Positions 5,247-8,950 of a DNA stretch of 8,950 nucleotides are shown piece after piece. The DNA is from Planctomycetota bacterium (GTDB lineage: Bacteria > Planctomycetota > Phycisphaerae > UBA1845 > UTPLA1), in assembly GCA_027295245.1 (NCBI GenBank), contig JAPULF010000011.1:1-8950 (forward strand). The letters are read 5' to 3'. Position 1 is the first letter of the stretch. Each line of letters opens with the position of its first letter. Under the pieces are notes generated by a model. The model did no database searches. It was not told the DNA's origin and worked only from the letters and a program-made list of their open reading frames with translations. The position numbers and the translations under genes were made by a program.

Positions 5247-6273
5247 CAGCGGATCGAACCCGGCCCGCCGAAAGCGACCGTGCTTGAGCCGACCGGCCCG
5301 TCTCAACGGACCAGAGATACTGGCCCGGGTCGGAACCGAGGATCGCATCCTCCAGCGTCGCCATGACACCGGCAACGATCTCCGCTTCATCCTGCCCCCC
5401 GGACCGGTATCGAAACGTGTCGTGCAGATTCAATTCAAACCGAAACGGGGTCTCCAATCGCCGACAGGTGACGACCGCGACCGGCACGTCAAACCATCGC
5501 GAAAGCCGACCGAGCGTGGGGTAGCAACGGAGCCGGCTCCCGAGGAAATCCACCTCGACCGCCCTACCGCGTTTTCGCTCATGCTCGGCGATCATTAGAA
5601 CCGCCCCGCCGCCCCGCAAGATCGACGGAACGACCGCGCTCGCGTCGCGCCGTTCGATCGGTCGTATCCAAGGATGCGAATAGAGTTCACGCTGCCACCC
5701 GCGAAGCGTCGGCTCCCGAAACACGTCCACGATCACGTAGACCGGCCGGAGGATCTGCCCCAGAGCCAGGGCCGCGACCGCGGGATTGCCGAAGTACGCC
5801 GTTGTCAGGATGCAGCCGGAGGCCGCATGGAAACGGAGGGCGTCTTCATCGCGTACGTCGACGAAGCGACGCCAGGAGCGGTCGCGAAGAAGTCGTCGGG
5901 CAAAAAGGGCCTCGGCCCAGAATCGCCCCTGATGATCGTACAATTGCTCGACGAGCGATTCGACTCGAGCGACCGACGCGCCACGCATCGCCGAAGCGAT
6001 ACGCTCCGCGGCCCGCCGACGCCCGGGCGGGTCTAATTCACGGACCCGCGCCGCGAGTTTGCGCGCCAGAAAATGGGTCGCCTCGAACCCCAATGCCCCG
6101 CACAACGGCGCGACGATGCGGCGCAAGTAAACATGCCGCATAGATTCGAGGTCCATGCCGCCGTTGCCGCCGCGCTTGCCATTCGATGACTGCCTCACAC
6201 GTTCAAATATCGGCAGAGCGGATAGAGCCTCATCACGTGGACCGGCCCGAAGGGGTCGTCCGTTCAGAGGCAT
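5200..6273 (-). CDS. LpxL/HtrB-like acyltransferase-fold protein lacking the HX4D/E catalytic pair
   Basis: The 357-residue protein has the block order of the lauroyl/myristoyl acyltransferase family, membrane enzymes that acylate lipid A or other lipids. An N-terminal helix region (MRHVYLRRIVAPL, about 45-57) is followed by FWAEALFARRL (118-128) and GCILTTAYFGNPAV (153-166). This last block aligns to the family's TGHFGNWE but has Tyr160 and Ala165 in place of the catalytic His and Glu/Asp. RGGGAVLMIAEHERKRG and VDFLGSR (220-247) match the family's Gly-rich and FFG segments, and DPGQYLWSVETGR (315-327) the C-terminal PEQYxW motif. The protein is therefore either inactive in the classical sense or uses different chemistry. 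The start is uncertain: ATG at 6273 (27 nt after the glycosyltransferase), 6156 or 6141, none with a clear ribosome site, and residues 1-39 look non-conserved. It is the last gene of the minus-strand string. The basic tail after about 330 is not typical of the family. Confidence 0.82.
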   Translation of the reverse strand: MPLNGRPLRAGPRDEALSALPIFERVRQSSNGKRGGNGGMDLESMRHVYLRRIVAPLCGALGFEATHFLARKLAARVRELDPPGRRRAAERIASAMRGASVARVESLVEQLYDHQGRFWAEALFARRLLRDRSWRRFVDVRDEDALRFHAASGCILTTAYFGNPAVAALALGQILRPVYVIVDVFREPTLRGWQRELYSHPWIRPIERRDASAVVPSILRGGGAVLMIAEHERKRGRAVEVDFLGSRLRCYPTLGRLSRWFDVPVAVVTCRRLETPFRFELNLHDTFRYRSGGQDEAEIVAGVMATLEDAILGSDPGQYLWSVETGRSAQARSLSAGRVRSAAKKTEIETAMYQTAH

Positions 6274-6300
6274 CGGCGGATAGGCGGGAAGAAGACACGA

Positions 6301-7419
6301 TCAGGCCACCATGGCGCTGTCGTGGATGCCCACCCCGGCGGGCTTGCCGGAACGCACGTTGTCGTACAGCCGGGCGTAGTTGTCCACGAATTGCCGCACG
6401 CCGAAGACCTCGTAGGCCTGCCCGCGGGCGACTTCGGCGATCCGTCGGCGGAGGTCGGCGTCTTCCAGGGCCGTCAAAAGCTTGGCCGCAAGGGCCCGCG
6501 ACACGCCCGGTCGCGCGAGCAGTCCATTGCTCCGATCGGCGATCAACTCCGCCACCGATCGCACGGCCGAACCGACGACGGGAACTCCGGCCGCCATCGC
6601 CCAACCGACGGACTCCGTGCAGGTCTCATCCAGGGCCGGGATCATGAACACGTCCGCGGCAGACACCAACTGCGCCCAAGTTACGGGCCGCGACGGAACC
6701 GAAAGCAGCGATGGCATACGGATGCCCCGGACAAAACGCAGCAGCCTTTCACTTTCGCGGGAGGCATACGGCAGAATGACGCGGATGTCGGGCAGAATCT
6801 GCCTGACGATGGCCGCGGCCCACACGCCGTAGTATTGGCCGCCGGCTCGCGACGCGGGACCGGACAAGACCACGACCGGCGACCCCGCACCCACCAGCCA
6901 ATCTCGAGATTCGCCGGAACGGGCCTGAGTGATGGCCTTGAAGTCGACCGGACCGCGGATCACGACGATTCGCTCGGGCAGGATGCCGGCGGCGGTCATA
7001 CGTGAACTGATCACCTGGCTTCCCGCAACGACGGCCGCATCGCGCGGAAATGACCGCAGCCACCTGGCCACGTCGCGCGTCGGGCCGGGATCAAGCTGCG
7101 TCAGCACCAACGGCGTGCCGCCAAGCCGGGCAATGCAGGCGCCGGCCGCCTCGATTCCCCATGCATGCACGATATCCGCTTTGGATTCGCGGGCGATGTC
7201 GGCAAGACGCGGCGACCAGTTCACGTGGCGCGACAGTCGCCGGTCCGCGTTGTGAACGCGGGTTGACAGGTACGCCCGGGCCGTGGCCGCCCGTGGCCCG
7301 CTAATGCTGCACACCGTGTGCCGGAAGTGTTCATCCGACTGGCGGGAGCACAACACCTCCAACACCTGAAACGCGGTCTCGTCGCAGGTCTCGTCGACCA
7401 CGTGCAAGACGCAAATCAA
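6301..7419 (-). CDS. Glycosyltransferase family 4-like protein (GT-B fold)
   Basis: The protein (372 residues) probably transfers a sugar from a nucleotide-sugar donor to a surface glycan or glycolipid at the cytoplasmic membrane face; donor and acceptor are unknown. The N-terminal domain starts ICVLHVVDET and has ADIVHAWG (81-88), typical of GT4 acceptor domains. VVIRGPVDF (152-160) takes the place of the usual NGVD linker, and SGPASRAGGQYYGVWAA (186-202) the place of the domain 2 entry motif. The donor-binding end is clear: SAADVFMIPALDETCTESVG (253-272), MAAGVPVVGSAVRSVAELIA (275-294) and NGLLARPG (298-305). E265 fits the first Glu of EX7E, but the second position is Trp273. The start is TTG, sharing TTGA with the stop of the preceding lipoprotein gene, which implies translational coupling. 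N-terminal similarity begins at once, supporting this start. Confidence 0.88.
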   Translation of the reverse strand: MICVLHVVDETCDETAFQVLEVLCSRQSDEHFRHTVCSISGPRAATARAYLSTRVHNADRRLSRHVNWSPRLADIARESKADIVHAWGIEAAGACIARLGGTPLVLTQLDPGPTRDVARWLRSFPRDAAVVAGSQVISSRMTAAGILPERIVVIRGPVDFKAITQARSGESRDWLVGAGSPVVVLSGPASRAGGQYYGVWAAAIVRQILPDIRVILPYASRESERLLRFVRGIRMPSLLSVPSRPVTWAQLVSAADVFMIPALDETCTESVGWAMAAGVPVVGSAVRSVAELIADRSNGLLARPGVSRALAAKLLTALEDADLRRRIAEVARGQAYEVFGVRQFVDNYARLYDNVRSGKPAGVGIHDSAMVA

Positions 7420-8075
7420 TTTTCCAATTCCCGATACCCGTAGAAATTCTTGGCGACGCCCTGCCCGAGCTTGATCGAAAGCTCGAGGGCCACCTCGAAT
7501 GCGGAGCGGTCCCCGTCGATCGGTTCGGTGGCCGTGGTGGCCTCGACCTTGTGGCCGGCCCGTTCGGTTTCAGGCGGCCAAAGGCGAACGTCGCGTTCCG
7601 GCCGCGTCGAAAGGACCTTGATCCGAACGACAAAGTGCCCCTTGTAGATGTCCGCCCCCGGCTCGTCGCTCAACGTAAACCGGACGACCTTGATGTAAAG
7701 CACCTGCTCCGCCCCGAGTTTTTCACCTATTTGCCGAACCGAAAGACTGTCATATTTTTTGTCGGTCTGCCGCAGCGTCTGCCATTCCGCAAGAGGAATG
7801 ACCAGCCGGTTGATTTTGAAATCGTAGAAGATTTCCGAAATGGTCTCGTGAGTTTCCTTGACTGCCCGGGGCTCCGTCACGAGGCCGTCCAAGTCGTCGA
7901 TCAGGATGAGCAGCGGTCCCTCGCCTATCCGGTAATTCGCCTCCACCCATTCACCGCCGGTCGCCGCCGCCACCGCCGCCATGAAATTGTAGGGCGAGCA
8001 GCCCATCGAACCCAACGACATGAGCGTGCAGACCGCCAGGCTAACTGACGTTTTTCCTCGTGTACGGGCGTTCAT
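7416..8075 (-). CDS. Predicted envelope lipoprotein, second of a related pair
   Basis: This 219-residue protein has a signal (about 8-25) ending in Cys26 (SLGSMGC), a loose lipobox. The mature part shows a strand LLILIDDL (55-62), a helix, a second strand RLVIPLAEWQTLRQ (90-103), SVRQIGEKLGAEQVLYIKVVRFTL (112-135, helix-turn-strand), and YKGHFVVRIKVLST (144-157). It ends ELSIKLGQGVAKNFYGYRE. This order and the IGEKLGAEQVLY segment resemble the TolB N-domain/LpoB/CsgG-like periplasmic fold; that assignment is inference. The same order, and the A-[RK]-[KN]-F-Y ending, occurs in the gene just upstream. The ATG at 8075 is chosen over an upstream TTG because the signal peptide starts there. It lies inside the previous gene (35-nt overlap), with GAGAAAG about 11 nt before it. 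Its stop overlaps the glycosyltransferase start by 4 nt. Confidence 0.82.
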   Translation of the reverse strand: MNARTRGKTSVSLAVCTLMSLGSMGCSPYNFMAAVAAATGGEWVEANYRIGEGPLLILIDDLDGLVTEPRAVKETHETISEIFYDFKINRLVIPLAEWQTLRQTDKKYDSLSVRQIGEKLGAEQVLYIKVVRFTLSDEPGADIYKGHFVVRIKVLSTRPERDVRLWPPETERAGHKVEATTATEPIDGDRSAFEVALELSIKLGQGVAKNFYGYRELEN

Positions 8076-8709
8076 GGTTATAGAACTTTCTCGCAACGAT
8101 TTGCGCAAACAACTCCACGGTGTTGTGGAGGATGTCCGAGTCGCTCATGTTGATCGTAATCGCCGTTGCCCTCTGGGGAAACGTGGCCGATATCTCATCG
8201 ACGTAACGGGCCTCCACACCCATGTCGGACGATCCGGCGAAGACGTTCACCGTCGCTTCAATCCGGCCCTTGCGCAGCGCCCCTGCGTGGTGCAGCCGCG
8301 TCGTGTAAGCCATCAGGTCGATCCACACGATCCAGTCGCATTTCAGATGCTCGCAAATCCTCTGGTGAGACCAGCCTTCCCAGCGAGACCCCATCCTCTC
8401 TTGCATCTCGTCGACGTCGCGCGTGTCGACAAAGTAGGTGTCGGGCATGCCCTTCAACATGTGATATCGAACGGACTTGCCGACTCGATGGCGGGCAAAG
8501 GGGTCGAGATCGAGCGTCGCCGGTTCGGCCCACACGACCACGGCAATCCGCTCGCCCGCGAGTTGACCAAACTCGGCCGGCATCTGCTCCTTCTTTTGAG
8601 ACACGGCAAAATACAAGAGTTGGCAGCCCGAAACGGCCGTGCAGAATAGGGCACACATCGGGATGATGGCGTAGGGCCGAAGTCGTTCGTGATTTCGCGA
8701 GGCTTTCAT
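8041..8709 (-). CDS. Predicted envelope lipoprotein, first of a related pair
   Basis: This 222-residue protein has a signal peptide with basic start (KASRNHERLR), hydrophobic core (about 13-27) and a good lipobox VSGC (Cys29). The mature part contains PAEFGQLAGERIAVVVWAEP (44-63), a helix, TYFVDTRDVDEMQERMG (91-107), HQRICEHLKCDWIVWIDLMAYTT (115-137) and RKGRIEATVNVFAGSSDMG (146-164), ending FAQIVARKFYNHERPY. The strand-helix-strand order and the V-D-x-R-x-V phrase recall TolB-N/LpoB-like lipoproteins common in planctomycetes (inference from memory of the pattern, not a search). It is a paralogue in layout of the next gene: both have a leading hydrophobic strand, an x-G-[RH] strand after a charged turn, and a [RK]-[KN]-F-Y ending. 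The ATG at 8709 follows the previous stop by 17 nt, with only a weak GAGC-like ribosome site. Function is unknown. Confidence 0.82.
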   Translation of the reverse strand: MKASRNHERLRPYAIIPMCALFCTAVSGCQLLYFAVSQKKEQMPAEFGQLAGERIAVVVWAEPATLDLDPFARHRVGKSVRYHMLKGMPDTYFVDTRDVDEMQERMGSRWEGWSHQRICEHLKCDWIVWIDLMAYTTRLHHAGALRKGRIEATVNVFAGSSDMGVEARYVDEISATFPQRATAITINMSDSDILHNTVELFAQIVARKFYNHERPYTRKNVS

Positions 8710-8726
8710 GGTCGCTCGTTTCGCGT

Positions 8727-8950
8727 TCAGGACGCGGGAAGCTTTCCACTCAGGAGGCCCAGTGCGAGTTTAACGCCCCACGCCCCCATGAACAGCACGC
8801 CGATCGTCACCATAACGTGTACCGGATTGATCATCTCCCAACGGATCAGCGGCATCCGGCCGGACACGACGACGCGCATCGCAACGAACATCGTCGCAAG
8901 CGTCGCCAAACACAAAATCGCACCGGCCGGCTGGGCCACCACTGCGTCCA
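8727..8950 (-). CDS. Small two-helix membrane protein, start at or beyond the window edge
   Basis: The frame ends in TGA (8727-8729) and is open to the right edge. From the GTG at 8942 it would be 71 residues. At the very edge the bases TG-GAC-GCA remain, so an ATG or GTG start exactly one base outside the window is possible, giving a protein of about 74 residues; a longer protein cannot be excluded. Two hydrophobic segments are visible (about residues 5-28 and 42-66 from the GTG), joined by SGRMPLIRWEMINP. The tail is short (SGKLPAS). No family is recognised. It is separated by 17 nt from the first lipoprotein gene in the same direction and so probably belongs to the same transcript. Confidence 0.68.
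   Translation of the reverse strand, partial: DAVVAQPAGAILCLATLATMFVAMRVVVSGRMPLIRWEMINPVHVMVTIGVLFMGAWGVKLALGLLSGKLPAS

Noticed and set aside
6322..7005. 227-codon open frame on the plus strand opposite the glycosyltransferase
   Set aside because: It is an antisense shadow of a well-supported GT4 gene: rich in Gly, Arg, His and Asp, with no recognisable domain.
8020..8649. 209-codon plus-strand open frame opposite the first lipoprotein gene
   Set aside because: The sense lipoprotein has a signal peptide and lipobox; the antisense product is His/Arg/Pro-rich without structure.

Overview
The window reads as a high-GC Gram-negative-type chromosome. The best guess is a member of the Planctomycetota (Phycisphaerae-like). 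That guess rests on protein style, not on a marker gene: very short secreted proteins with a Cys-x-Pro-Asp motif, paired lipoproteins with a TolB-N/LpoB-like strand-helix pattern, and a POT peptide transporter with a large periplasmic insert. No rRNA, tRNA, CRISPR, transposase or integrase was seen.

Left part, plus strand. An open frame running in from the left edge stops at 234 and may be the tail of an upstream gene. Alanine racemase follows (457-1623), a clear housekeeping enzyme that makes D-alanine for peptidoglycan. Behind it lie three consecutive very small genes (1779-2045, 2127-2318, 2332-2547). Each has a good Shine-Dalgarno and encodes a basic N-terminus, one hydrophobic segment, a C-x-P-[D/E] motif and a hydrophobic amphipathic tail. 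They look like diverged tandem copies of one family of unknown function. A small hairpin at 2566-2581 lies between them and the convergent transporter gene and could terminate both sides.

Middle. A 738-residue proton-coupled oligopeptide transporter (POT/PTR2) lies on the minus strand (2599-4815). It has all the family signatures plus about 195 extra residues between TM9 and TM10, the same place as the extracellular domain of animal PepT1/PepT2. The insert contains an internal duplication. Its promoter region holds a -35/-10 pair with exact 17-bp spacing and a palindrome in the spacer. Diverging from it is a fourth small secreted protein (5013-5246), Pro-rich, whose C-terminus resembles that of the second small protein.

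Right part, minus strand, reading right to left. This is a tight gene string: a small two-helix membrane protein cut by the window edge, two related lipoproteins overlapping by 35 nt, a GT4-type glycosyltransferase beginning at TTG inside the previous stop (TTGA overlap), and an LpxL/HtrB-like acyltransferase-fold protein. The acyltransferase-fold protein lacks the HX4D/E catalytic pair, and the glycosyltransferase has lost the second glutamate of EX7E. The set suggests an envelope role (surface glycan or lipid modification), but the substrates cannot be read from the sequence. The string ends by overlapping the fourth small gene tail to tail by 47 nt.
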